The notes beneath the pieces are model-generated. The model was given only the letters and a program-made list of their open reading frames with translations, had not been told where the DNA came from and did not search any database. A DNA stretch of 64,000 nt. It comes from ZC4RG25 sp041687075. GTDB lineage: Bacteria; Pseudomonadota; Alphaproteobacteria; Rhizobiales; Hyphomicrobiaceae. The stretch spans positions 6,510-70,509 of the forward strand of contig JAWLCO010000007.1 of the NCBI GenBank assembly GCA_041687075.1. The letters run 5' to 3'. A program made the translations under genes and the position numbers. Shown here in pieces: positions 27,578 to 36,045 of the stretch. Numbering within the stretch: position 1 is the first letter of the stretch; the number at the start of each line of letters is the position of its first letter.

Positions 27578-29137
27578 TCAATGCGTCGCGTCCGGCATCG
27601 AGTCCTTCTTCTTGCGAATGAACTCCTGCAGGGCCTCATCGATTCCCGGGTCAAGCGGCGGCGCTTCGTAGTCTGCCAGCATCTTCTTCCAGATGGCATT
27701 CGCGCGCGTCGGCGCGTCCTTGCGGCCTTCGGCTTCCCACTGCTCGACCGAGTTGTTGTCGGCGACCTGTGAGCGGTAGAAGGCCGTCTCGAAGTTCGCC
27801 TGCGTGTGCGAGCAGCCGAGGAAGTGACCGCCAGGGCCGACCTCGCGCAGCGCGTCCATGGCCTGCCCGTTCTCTGACAGATCGATGCCCTGCGCCAGCA
27901 CGTGCATCATGCCGAGCTGGTCCATGTCCATGATCAGCTTCTCGTAGGATGAGGCAAGGCCGCCCTCGAGCCAGCCGGCCGAGTGGAGGACAAAGTTGGT
28001 TCCGGCGTACATTGTGGGTAGCAGCGTCTGTGCGCTCTCGTAAGCGGCCTGCGCGTCCGGGACTTTGGAAGCACAGAGCGAGCCGCCGGTGCGGAAGGGC
28101 AAGCCGACGCGCCGTGCGAGCTGGCCTGCACCATAGATCGCCTTGGCGGCCTCTGGTGTGCCGAAGGTCGGTGCGCCGGATTGCATCGAAAGCGTCGAGA
28201 CGAACGTGCCGAAGATCACCGGCGCACCCGGCCGCACGAGCTGTGTGAAGGCGGTTCCGGCGAGCACTTCCGCCAAGACTTGCGTCAGCGTGCCGGCGAC
28301 GCTCACCGGACTCATGGCGCCGGACAGAATGAACGGCGTGATGATGCAGGCCTGATTGTTGCTGGCGTAAACGTCAGCCGCGCCGAGCATCGTCGCGTCC
28401 CACACCATCGGCGAGTTGGCGTTGATGAGGCTCGTCACGACGGTGTTGTTCTGCACGAAGTCGCGGCCGAACAGGATTTCGGCCATGGTCACCGTGTCCT
28501 GGGCGCGCTCGGGCGCCGTGACCGAGCCCATGAACGCCTTGTCCGAATAGCGCATGTGCGCATAGACCATGTCGAGATGCCGCTTGTTCACCGGCAGGTC
28601 GACGGGCTCGCACACCGTGCCCCCAGAGTGGTGCATGTAGGGGCTCATGTAGGCGAGCTTCACGAAGTTCCGAAAATCCTCGATCGTGCCGTAACGCCGC
28701 CCGCCGTCGAGATCGTGGACGAAGGGGCAGCCGTAAACCGGCGCGAACACGGTCGACTTGCCGCCGATGTGCACGTTCCGGGCAGGATTGCGCGCATGCT
28801 GGATGTATTCGGAGGGCGCAGTTGAGGCCAGCTTGCGTGCCAGGCCGCGGGGAAAGTGCACCCGCTCACCGCGCACATCGCAGCCGGCTGATTTGAACAG
28901 CTCCAGTGCCCGCGGGTAGTCGCGAAACTCGATACCGATCTCCTCCAGCACCGTCTCGGCGTTGTGCTCGACGATCGCGAGGCCCTCTTCCGAGAGCACC
29001 TCGGTCAGCGGCATGTTGCGGGTGATATAAGGAACGGAGCTGGCGACCCGCTGGGCGCGCGCGGCCCGGCGCGCTTCGCGACCGCGACGGCTCTCCCGGG
29101 CTGCGCCGCCGTCTGGGTTGGCTGGGGTGTCGACCAT
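27578..29137 (-). CDS. Non-pyrrolysine MttB-family methyltransferase, MtgB-like
   Basis: A 519-residue member of the trimethylamine:corrinoid methyltransferase superfamily. It has no internal amber codon, so it is not the pyrrolysine enzyme; such relatives (MtgB and others) demethylate quaternary amines such as glycine betaine. Residues about 40-500 form the TIM-barrel catalytic region, with conserved blocks VYGCPFVHDLDGG, GGTVCEP and LGCSHTQANFETAFYRS. The Arg-rich first 30 residues look disordered. The ATG at 29137 has GGAGG upstream. It is divergent from the dimethylglycine-dehydrogenase-like gene and faces sdaA. The cognate corrinoid protein lies at 32.05 kb. Substrate identity is inferred. 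Confidence 0.88.
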   Translation of the reverse strand: MVDTPANPDGGAARESRRGREARRAARAQRVASSVPYITRNMPLTEVLSEEGLAIVEHNAETVLEEIGIEFRDYPRALELFKSAGCDVRGERVHFPRGLARKLASTAPSEYIQHARNPARNVHIGGKSTVFAPVYGCPFVHDLDGGRRYGTIEDFRNFVKLAYMSPYMHHSGGTVCEPVDLPVNKRHLDMVYAHMRYSDKAFMGSVTAPERAQDTVTMAEILFGRDFVQNNTVVTSLINANSPMVWDATMLGAADVYASNNQACIITPFILSGAMSPVSVAGTLTQVLAEVLAGTAFTQLVRPGAPVIFGTFVSTLSMQSGAPTFGTPEAAKAIYGAGQLARRVGLPFRTGGSLCASKVPDAQAAYESAQTLLPTMYAGTNFVLHSAGWLEGGLASSYEKLIMDMDQLGMMHVLAQGIDLSENGQAMDALREVGPGGHFLGCSHTQANFETAFYRSQVADNNSVEQWEAEGRKDAPTRANAIWKKMLADYEAPPLDPGIDEALQEFIRKKKDSMPDATH

Positions 29138-29411
29138 CTTGGGCCTCCTGCAGGGTGTGCGACTGCCATTTTCCCGAGACAATGGGACGCCGAAAGACTC
29201 AGATCTGGCGTGCGAGCGTCGCGAACTTGCTGCTTCGCGTCACGGGCCGCCACAGGTGCCGCTGAGCCCGTGCGGGAATGGCGCGGCGGCGACATTGCAC
29301 GTCGCGCAAGGGCTAGTCATTCGCTAATAGGCCGCAAGACTGGGAGCACTGGAGCTGGGTCTGCAGTAGAAAGCGTCAGGCTCGGCAACTCCGGCGATGG
29401 AGGGAAATGGC
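29138..29411. promoter_or_regulatory. Divergent promoter region of the corrinoid module
   Basis: These 274 bases separate the methyltransferase and the flavoprotein genes and must hold at least two promoters. I see no strong palindrome or recognisable operator. Confidence 0.4.
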
Positions 29412-31916
29412 ATGAAAACGCAGGCTCGGGTGGTCGTTATCGGCGGAGGCGTCGTCGGTGTTTCGACTCTTTATCATCTCGCGAAAAAAGGCTGGTCCGA
29501 TGTCGTTCTCATAGAACGCAAGGAGCTGACGTCGGGCTCGACCTGGCACGCAGCGGGGCTGCTGCCGCTCTTCAACATGAGCTACTCGGTCGGGCAGATC
29601 CATAAGTACTCGGTGCAGCTTTACAGGACGCTCGAGGAGGAAACCGGCCAGCACGTCGGCTTCAAGCAGGTATCCAATATACGGCTCGCCCGCACGAGAG
29701 ATCGCTGGGACGAGTACATGTATTACGCCGGCGTCGCCAAAACCATCGGCGTGACGGTGAACCTGCTGACCCCGGAAATGGTGAAGGAGGTCTGGCCGCT
29801 CTGTGTGACAGACGGGTTGATCGGCGCCATCCAGCATCCGGACGACGGCTACATTCAGCCGGCCGACCTCACCCAGGCGCTCGCACTCGGTGCCCGGGCC
29901 CGCGGTGCGGAGATTTACCGCCATACGGCCGTGACCGGAATCGAGCGCCGCAATGGCCAGTGGGTGGTGAAGACCGACAAAGGCGATATCGTCTGCGAGC
30001 ACGTCGTGTCGGCGACGGGCAACTTCGCCCGGAAAACAGGAGCGATGGTCGGGCTGGAAGTCCCGGTGATCCCGGTCGAGCACCAGTACATCGTCACCGA
30101 GCCGCACCCGGCCGTTCTCGAGCGGCAGAAGCAGGGCCTGCCGGAGATGGGCGTGCTGCGCGAGTCCGACTCCTCCTGGTACCTCCGCGAGGAGAACGGC
30201 GGTTTCATTCTCGGCCCCTATGAAAAGGGCGCACCCTGCTGCTACGTGGACGGGCCGGATGAGCAGTCCGAGTTCGAGCTGTTCCAGGAGGATCTGGAGC
30301 GCCTTGGGCCGCACATCGAGACGGCGATCGAGCGTGTGCCGGCCTTCGGCGAGGTGGGCGTAAAGAAGGTCTACAATGGCGCCATCGCTTATACGCCAGA
30401 CGGCAACCCCATCATCGGGCCGGCCTGGGACCTCCCGAATTTCTGGCTCAACGAGGGCCACAGCTTCGGCGTGACCGCCGCAGGCGGTGCCGGCTGGCAG
30501 CTCGCCGAGTGGATCATCGAAGGTGAGCCGTCAGTCGACATGATGGGCGTCGACCCCCGCCGCTTCGGCCCCTACGCGACACGCGGCTATCTGCGCGCGA
30601 AGAACGAGGAGGCTTACGCCAACGTTTTCACCGTCCATTACCCCGACGAGGAGCGGCCGGCGGCCCGGCCGCTCAAGCGCTCGCCCTGCTACGACCGCAT
30701 GAAGGCGCTGGGCGCCGTGTTCGGCTCCGTTTACGGCTGGGAGCGGCCGAACTGGTTTGCGCCCGAGGGCTATGGGCTATCGGAGGCGGACCTGAACAAG
30801 CCAGACGTCCTCGTCAACGAGAACCATCCTCCGGTCGGGGAAGGCGAAAGGCCTCGCGAAAAATGGAGCTTCCGGCGTTCCAACTATTTCGATCTTGTCG
30901 GGCAGGAGTGCCGGAACGTACACGAAAACGTCGGCCTGCTCGATATGACGGCCTTCGCAAAGTACGAGGTCTCCGGTCCGGGAGCCGAGGCATGGCTCGA
31001 CCGGCTGGTCGCCAACCGGATTCCGAAGGTGGGGCGGATCGCGCTCACGCACCTGCTGTCCAAGAACGGTGGCGTGCGTGCGGAATTCACCATTTATCGC
31101 GAGGCGCCCGAAAAGTTCTACCTGGTTGGCGCGGGTGCGTTTGAGCGGCACGATTGGGATTACCTTTGGAAATCGGTGCCGAAGGACGGCAGCGTCTACA
31201 TTCAAAAGGTCACGACGCAGTACGGCGTGCTCGTGCTTGCAGGACCGCGCTCCCGCGAGGTGCTGCAGAAACTCACCGACACGGATCTGTCGAACAAGAG
31301 CTTTCCTTGGCTCAGCGGCAGGTTCATCAACGTCGGCGTGGCGCAGGCGCGTGCGCTGCGGGTCAATTTCGTGGGCGAGCTCGGCTGGGAGCTGCATCAC
31401 CCGATCGAGATGCAGAACACCATTTTCGATCTCATCATGGAGGCCGGCCAGCCGTTCGGTATCAAGCCCTTCGGCATCCGCGCCATGGACTCCATGCGGC
31501 TCGAAAAGTCCTATCGGCTGATCCCGCGGGAGCTGTCGATCGAGTACGCGGCGCTGGAAAGTGGTCTCCACCGCTTCGTGCAACCCGACAAGGGCGACTT
31601 CATCGGCCGCGACGCACTTTTGAAATGGCAGCAGAGCGGCTTCAAGAATGCTTTTGTCACCATGCGCGTGGAGGGCGTGACGGATGCGGACGCCCGCGGC
31701 TCGGAGCCGATCTATAACGGCGACAAGCTGGTCGGCCGCTGCACGTCGGGCGGTTACGGCTGGCGCCTCGGCCAATCGCTGGCGCTTGGCATGGTTTCGC
31801 CGGAGCTGGCCGCAATCGGGACGGAGCTCGATATCGACATTCTAGGCAAGCGCCACCGTGCCGTGGTGATCGAGGAGTCTCCTTTCGATCCGCAGAACGC
31901 GCGCCTCAGGTCGTAA
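29412..31916 (+). CDS. Dimethylglycine/sarcosine dehydrogenase-like flavoprotein
   Basis: An 834-residue protein with an N-terminal FAD domain (VVVIGGGVVGVSTLYHL, about 7-23), the SGSTWHAAG motif whose His46 corresponds to the covalent flavin-linking histidine of mammalian DMGDH/SARDH, and a C-terminal folate-binding aminomethyltransferase domain (about 430-830). It should oxidatively demethylate dimethylglycine (or sarcosine) and pass the carbon to THF. The ATG at 29412 follows GGAGGG. SoxBDAG already handles sarcosine, so dimethylglycine is the more economical substrate. Confidence 0.88.
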   Translation: MKTQARVVVIGGGVVGVSTLYHLAKKGWSDVVLIERKELTSGSTWHAAGLLPLFNMSYSVGQIHKYSVQLYRTLEEETGQHVGFKQVSNIRLARTRDRWDEYMYYAGVAKTIGVTVNLLTPEMVKEVWPLCVTDGLIGAIQHPDDGYIQPADLTQALALGARARGAEIYRHTAVTGIERRNGQWVVKTDKGDIVCEHVVSATGNFARKTGAMVGLEVPVIPVEHQYIVTEPHPAVLERQKQGLPEMGVLRESDSSWYLREENGGFILGPYEKGAPCCYVDGPDEQSEFELFQEDLERLGPHIETAIERVPAFGEVGVKKVYNGAIAYTPDGNPIIGPAWDLPNFWLNEGHSFGVTAAGGAGWQLAEWIIEGEPSVDMMGVDPRRFGPYATRGYLRAKNEEAYANVFTVHYPDEERPAARPLKRSPCYDRMKALGAVFGSVYGWERPNWFAPEGYGLSEADLNKPDVLVNENHPPVGEGERPREKWSFRRSNYFDLVGQECRNVHENVGLLDMTAFAKYEVSGPGAEAWLDRLVANRIPKVGRIALTHLLSKNGGVRAEFTIYREAPEKFYLVGAGAFERHDWDYLWKSVPKDGSVYIQKVTTQYGVLVLAGPRSREVLQKLTDTDLSNKSFPWLSGRFINVGVAQARALRVNFVGELGWELHHPIEMQNTIFDLIMEAGQPFGIKPFGIRAMDSMRLEKSYRLIPRELSIEYAALESGLHRFVQPDKGDFIGRDALLKWQQSGFKNAFVTMRVEGVTDADARGSEPIYNGDKLVGRCTSGGYGWRLGQSLALGMVSPELAAIGTELDIDILGKRHRAVVIEESPFDPQNARLRS

Positions 31917-31922
31917 TCAGAA

Positions 31923-31976
31923 AAGGGCCGATGTCGTGTCCAGGATAGGACTTGTCCTCGGCACGACATCACCCTT
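31923..31976 (+). repeat. Long hairpin between flavoprotein and corrinoid genes
   Basis: AAGGG (31923-31927) and GATGTCGTG (31930-31938) pair with CACGACATC (31962-31970) and CCCTT (31972-31976). A second stem AGGAC-TT-GTCCT (31947-31958) lies in the loop. It starts seven bases after the flavoprotein stop. No T-run follows, so it may set relative expression or protect mRNA ends rather than end transcription. Confidence 0.7.
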
Positions 31977-32050
31977 CGCCGCCTTTGCGTTATCAGGAGG
32001 GTAGGCCGGGGGGATGCCGGCCGGGTACCGACTGAGCTTGAGGCTGCGCA

Positions 32051-32755
32051 ATGTCCAACGATCTCGACCTCAAATCCCTTTCCGACGAGGAACTCGTCGA
32101 GCAGATGCACGACGATCTCTATGATGGTCTCAAGGATGAGATCGAAGAGGGCGTGCGCATTCTGCTCGACCGTGGCTGGCAACCCTACGACGTTCTGACC
32201 AAATCGCTTGTCGCGGGCATGCAGATCGTCGGCGCCGATTTTCGCGACGGCATCCTTTTCGTGCCGGAAGTGCTGATGTCGGCCAATGCCATGAAGGCGG
32301 GCATGGGAATCCTGCGGCCGCTGCTCGCCGAAACGGGCGCGCCGAAAATCGGCAAGATGGTCATCGGTACGGTCAAGGGCGACATTCACGACATCGGCAA
32401 GAACCTCGTCACCATGATGATGGAGGGCGCCGGGTTCGAAGTCATCGATATCGGCATCAACAACCCGGTCGAGAACTACCTGGCCGCTATCGAGGAGCAC
32501 CAGCCGGACATTCTCGGCATGTCGGCGCTGCTCACGACCACCATGCCTTACATGAAGGTCGTCATCGACACGATGAAGGAGAAGGGAATCCGTAACGACT
32601 ACATCGTGCTGGTCGGCGGCGCGCCTCTCAACGAGGCGTTTGCGGATTCCATCGGGGCGGACGCCTATTGCCGCGATGCCGCTATCGCTGTCGAAACGGC
32701 GAAGGCATTCATGTCCCGTCGCCAGGGCTCGGCCCTTGCGCGCCAGGTCGCCTGA
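32051..32755 (+). CDS. Corrinoid protein (MtgC/MttC-like)
   Basis: A 234-residue methyl-carrier protein. An N-terminal helical cap domain (about 10-95) precedes a Rossmann-like B12 domain (about 100-220). The base-off cobalamin signature D111-x-H113-x-x-G116 is intact, with His113 as the lower cobalt ligand, along with SALLTTTM and GGAPLNEAFA near the C-terminus. It receives the methyl group from the MttB-family enzyme and gives it to THF through the methyltransferase at 35.1 kb. The upstream leader holds a long hairpin, and I see no cobalamin riboswitch. Confidence 0.94.
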   Translation: MSNDLDLKSLSDEELVEQMHDDLYDGLKDEIEEGVRILLDRGWQPYDVLTKSLVAGMQIVGADFRDGILFVPEVLMSANAMKAGMGILRPLLAETGAPKIGKMVIGTVKGDIHDIGKNLVTMMMEGAGFEVIDIGINNPVENYLAAIEEHQPDILGMSALLTTTMPYMKVVIDTMKEKGIRNDYIVLVGGAPLNEAFADSIGADAYCRDAAIAVETAKAFMSRRQGSALARQVA

Positions 32756-32785
32756 TAAGCAGCCCGTTTGAGTTGGGGTTTGGCC

Positions 32786-33397
32786 ATGGCTATGGTCCCG
32801 CTTGATGCCCCCGAGCCGCCCAGGACGCTGGTGATCGCCTGCGGTGCGCTGGCGCGCGAGTTCCTGTTTCTGAAGGAGCGGAACGGCTGGGATCACATGT
32901 CGATCACCTGCCTGCCCGCCAAGCTCCACAACCGGCCTCAGCTCATTCCGGAGGCCGTGCGGGCCAAAATCCGCGAAATGCGGGCTGGCTACGACCGCAT
33001 CGTATGCCTTTATGGCGACTGCGGAACGGGCGGCCTGCTCGACAAGGTGCTGGCCGAGGAAGGTGCGGAACGCATAGCGGGCGCGCACTGCTACGAGTTC
33101 TTTCTCGGCAGCCCTGATTTCGAAGCTCTGAACGACGAGGATCCAGCCACTTTCTTCCTGACGGATTATCTGGTCCGCCATTTCGAAAGTCTTGTCATCA
33201 AGGGCCTCGGTCTCGACCGCTATCCGCAGCTGCTCGAGTGCTATTTCGGCAATTACAGCCGGGTAGTGTTTCTCTCTCAGGTGCCCGACCCGGCGCTCGA
33301 GGAAAAAGCTCAAATTGCCGCTGCACGATTGGGGCTGCCTCTGACGATCAGAGAAACGGGCCTTGGCGGGATGGAGAGGTTTCTCGCGGCGGCCTGA
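32786..33397 (+). CDS. DUF1638 protein of the corrinoid operon
   Basis: A 203-residue soluble protein of the DUF1638 family, of unknown biochemical role. Conserved-looking elements are IACGAL near residue 20, LHNRPQ near 50, YGDCGTGG near 80 and HCYEFF near 103, which offer Cys and His residues suitable for a metal or corrinoid site. The ATG at 32786 with GGGG upstream is preferred to an earlier TTG. It lies 30 bases after the corrinoid protein gene, and relatives often accompany corrinoid methyltransferases, so a supporting role in methyl transfer or corrinoid handling is plausible but unproven. Confidence 0.8.
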   Translation: MAMVPLDAPEPPRTLVIACGALAREFLFLKERNGWDHMSITCLPAKLHNRPQLIPEAVRAKIREMRAGYDRIVCLYGDCGTGGLLDKVLAEEGAERIAGAHCYEFFLGSPDFEALNDEDPATFFLTDYLVRHFESLVIKGLGLDRYPQLLECYFGNYSRVVFLSQVPDPALEEKAQIAAARLGLPLTIRETGLGGMERFLAAA

Positions 33398-33465
33398 GAG
33401 GGGCGCCTCATGACCGGTTTCACCACAACACGCTGGCGCATCCGCCCTTCAGGGGAAGCACAAGC

Positions 33466-34002
33466 ATGACTGGCATCGCCCGAGTGCCTGCCGCGTTCGA
33501 GCCCGCCGGGAAGCGGCCCCGGCGCGCGGGGACGTTTGCCCTGCGCTTCTGGAGCGTGCGTCATGCCCGGCTGCTTCAGCGCCTTTATGCCGGCTTCGAG
33601 CGCGTTCTGATCGCCTCGGCGCCACTGCTGCGGCGGATTGGTTTCGAAAGGCTCGAGCGGCCCGTTGCGGCCGTCGAACGTGCAGCAAAGGGCGCTCTGT
33701 TCGACTGCCGCATGTGCGGCCAATGCATTCTGTCCTCCACCGGCATGTCTTGCCCGATGAACTGCCCGAAAGGGCTCAGAAACGGGCCCTGCGGCGGGGT
33801 CCGTGCAAACGGCAATTGCGAGATTTATCCCGAAATGCCGTGCGTGTGGGTCGAAGCCTGGAAAGGCGCGCAGCGCATGGACCAGGGCAGCCGCGCCATG
33901 GCCCAGGTCCAGCCGCCCGTCGATCATCGCCGCAAAGGACAATCATCCTGGCTCGCCGTCGCGCGCGGTGAACACGCTGCCAATATGACGAGGGTGTCAT
34001 GA
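33466..34002 (+). CDS. MetV-like methylenetetrahydrofolate reductase partner
   Basis: A 178-residue protein whose second half is the cysteine-rich domain found in the MetV partner of acetogen MetF. The cluster-like motif CRMCGQC (about 84-90) is followed by CPMNCPKGLRNGPCGG and two more Cys. The N-terminus is basic and helical. The ATG follows AGGGGAAGC. It ends in an ATGA overlap with metF, so the two proteins are made in equal amounts. In acetogens MetV helps MetF take part in electron transfer; here the pair probably oxidises methyl-THF derived from betaine. That direction is inference. Confidence 0.82.
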   Translation: MTGIARVPAAFEPAGKRPRRAGTFALRFWSVRHARLLQRLYAGFERVLIASAPLLRRIGFERLERPVAAVERAAKGALFDCRMCGQCILSSTGMSCPMNCPKGLRNGPCGGVRANGNCEIYPEMPCVWVEAWKGAQRMDQGSRAMAQVQPPVDHRRKGQSSWLAVARGEHAANMTRVS

Positions 34003-35030
34003 ACAACGTAATTGCCATGCATCCGATCGAGTCCGGGGAGGATCCCGAATCGCCCCTCCCGGACCTGCCCGGGCACGTCTCGCGCGGCAGGCTCGAGCGG
34101 GTTTTGCGCCGCGGCGAGTTCGCGGTGACCGCGGAATTGAGTCCGCCCGACTCTGCTGATCCCCAGGAGGTCTACGATCGCGTTTCGGTCTTCGAAGGTT
34201 GGGTGGACGGCATCAATGCGACGGACGGTTCAGGCGCCAATTGCCATATGTCTAGCGTCGCCATCTGCGCGCTGCTGACCCGCATCGGCTATTCACCGGT
34301 GCTGCAAATCTCCTGCCGCGATTACAATCGCATCGCCATCCAGGGCAACGTTCTCGGCGCCGCGGCGCTGGGCGTCTGCAATGTCATGTGCCTGACCGGG
34401 GATGGCGTTCAGTCGGGCGATCATCCAGACGCAAAACCAGTCTTCGATCTGGATTCCATTTCGCTCCTCGGCGTCATCAAGCGAATGCGCGACGAGCGGC
34501 AGTTCTTGTCGGGCCGCAAGATTACCTCGCCACCGCGCATGTTTCTTGGTGCCGCCGAGAACCCGTTCGCGCCGCCTTACGATTTCCGTCCGTTGCGGCT
34601 CGCCAAGAAAGTCGCGGCCGGGGCGCAATTCATCCAGACGCAATATTGCTACGACGTTCCGATGTTGCGCGAATTCATGACGAAAGTGCGCGACATGGGG
34701 CTCGATCAGCAGTGCTTCATTCTCGTCGGCGTCGGGCCGCTGCCGTCGGCGCGGACGGCGCGCTGGATGCGGGCCAACGTGCCTGGCGTGCATATTCCGG
34801 ACAGCGTCATTGCAAGGCTGGAAGGTGCGGCCAACCAGAAGGCCGAGGGCAAGCGGCTGTGCATCGACATCATTCAGGAAGTGCGCGAGATCCCGGGCGT
34901 TTCCGGCGTCCACCTCATGGCCTTTCGGCAGGAGGAGCTCGTCGCCGATATCGTGCATGAGTCCGGCATCCTCAAAGGCCGCCGGCCGTGGCGGCGCGAA
35001 CCCGTGCTCCAGTCCGTGGTTGGCGGATAG
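33999..35030 (+). CDS. metF: Methylenetetrahydrofolate reductase
   Basis: A 343-residue flavoprotein of the MetF family that interconverts methyl-THF and methylene-THF. The fold's beginning is visible in VTAELSPPD, followed by SCRDYNRIAIQGN and CLTGDG for flavin and folate binding, and AQFIQTQYCYD. It overlaps the MetV-like gene by four bases. In this operon it probably works in the oxidative direction to feed methyl groups into the C1 pool, rather than supplying methionine synthesis. A separate housekeeping MetF may exist elsewhere. Confidence 0.93.
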   Translation: MNNVIAMHPIESGEDPESPLPDLPGHVSRGRLERVLRRGEFAVTAELSPPDSADPQEVYDRVSVFEGWVDGINATDGSGANCHMSSVAICALLTRIGYSPVLQISCRDYNRIAIQGNVLGAAALGVCNVMCLTGDGVQSGDHPDAKPVFDLDSISLLGVIKRMRDERQFLSGRKITSPPRMFLGAAENPFAPPYDFRPLRLAKKVAAGAQFIQTQYCYDVPMLREFMTKVRDMGLDQQCFILVGVGPLPSARTARWMRANVPGVHIPDSVIARLEGAANQKAEGKRLCIDIIQEVREIPGVSGVHLMAFRQEELVADIVHESGILKGRRPWRREPVLQSVVGG

Positions 35031-35130
35031 GCGCGCCGTTCCAAAAGCGCGCGGCGTCGCATTCCCGACAGAGCACGGGCGATCTGCCGCTTAGTTTTCG
35101 TTAGCAACTCCCATTCAGCCGGAGCCCCGC

Positions 35131-36036
35131 ATGACCAGCACTGTCGTCAGCTCGGATAAAAAGGAAGTGGTGATCGGGTTCGACCACCGCTTCGTCATGA
35201 TCGGCGAGCGCATCAATCCGACCGGGCGAAAGCTGCTTGCCGAGGAAATGGCGCGCGGGGATTATTCCCGCGTCGTCGCCGACGCACAGGCACAGGTCGA
35301 AGCCGGGGCGCAGATGCTTGATGTCAACGCGGGCATTCCGCTGGCGGACGAGCCCGCCATTCTGGCGGACTGCGTCAAGCTCGTGCAGGAGACGGTGGAT
35401 GTGCCGCTGTCGATCGACTCCTCCATCGTCGCGGCTCTGGAGGCGGGGCTTGCGGTCTATAAGGGCAAGGCGCTCGTCAACTCGGTGACCGGTGAGGAGG
35501 AGCGGCTCGAAGCGGTCCTGCCATTGGTGAAGAAGTACAACGCCGCCGTCGTTGCCATTTCAAATGACGAGACCGGTATTTCCGAAGACCCGGATGAGCG
35601 CTTTGCAGTAGCCAAGAAGATCGTCGAGCGCGCCGCCGACTACGGAATTCCGCGCGAGGACATTGTGGTCGACCCGCTGGTGATGCCTGTCGGCGCCATC
35701 AACGATGCCGGCCGCAAGCTCATCTATCTCCTGCGGCGGCTGAGGGAAGAGCTGAAGGTCAACACGACCTGCGGCGCCTCGAACTTCTCGTTCGGCCTGC
35801 CGAACCGGCGGGGGCTGAACGCCGCGTTCCTGCCGATGATGATCGGAGCTGGAATGACGTCCGCGATCATGAACCCGCTGCATGCCGAGGACATCCAGGC
35901 GATTCTCGGGGCCGATGTGGTGATGGGCAACGATCCAAATTGCGGGCGCTGGATCCGGAAGTATCGTGAGCCCGGCGCGGCGGGCGAGACGGGTGGCCGG
36001 GGCCGCCGCGAGGGCCGGCGCCGAGCGATGGCGTAA
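35131..36036 (+). CDS. Methyl-THF:corrinoid protein methyltransferase
   Basis: A 301-residue pterin-binding TIM-barrel protein like AcsE, MtvA and MtgA. The motifs LDVNAG, LSIDSS and a final CGASNFSFGLPNR match the family's folate site. It would move the methyl group from the corrinoid protein to tetrahydrofolate. The last 25 residues are an Arg/Gly-rich tail not usual in the family. It begins 100 bases after metF behind CCGGAG; that gap has no gene. The corrinoid activator follows nine bases later. Confidence 0.92.
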   Translation: MTSTVVSSDKKEVVIGFDHRFVMIGERINPTGRKLLAEEMARGDYSRVVADAQAQVEAGAQMLDVNAGIPLADEPAILADCVKLVQETVDVPLSIDSSIVAALEAGLAVYKGKALVNSVTGEEERLEAVLPLVKKYNAAVVAISNDETGISEDPDERFAVAKKIVERAADYGIPREDIVVDPLVMPVGAINDAGRKLIYLLRRLREELKVNTTCGASNFSFGLPNRRGLNAAFLPMMIGAGMTSAIMNPLHAEDIQAILGADVVMGNDPNCGRWIRKYREPGAAGETGGRGRREGRRRAMA

Positions 36037-36045
36037 GGCATTGAC

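Noticed and set aside
27578..29137. Pyrrolysine in the MttB-family protein
   Set aside because: The frame is continuous over 519 codons with no internal TAG, and no pyl genes are visible.
31917..32050. Cobalamin riboswitch before the corrinoid protein gene
   Set aside because: The leader is short and I could not find a B12-box-like core; only the composite hairpin is evident.
31754..33313. 519-codon frame opposite the corrinoid protein and DUF1638 genes
   Set aside because: It spans several real genes and gaps on the other strand, and its product has no domain.
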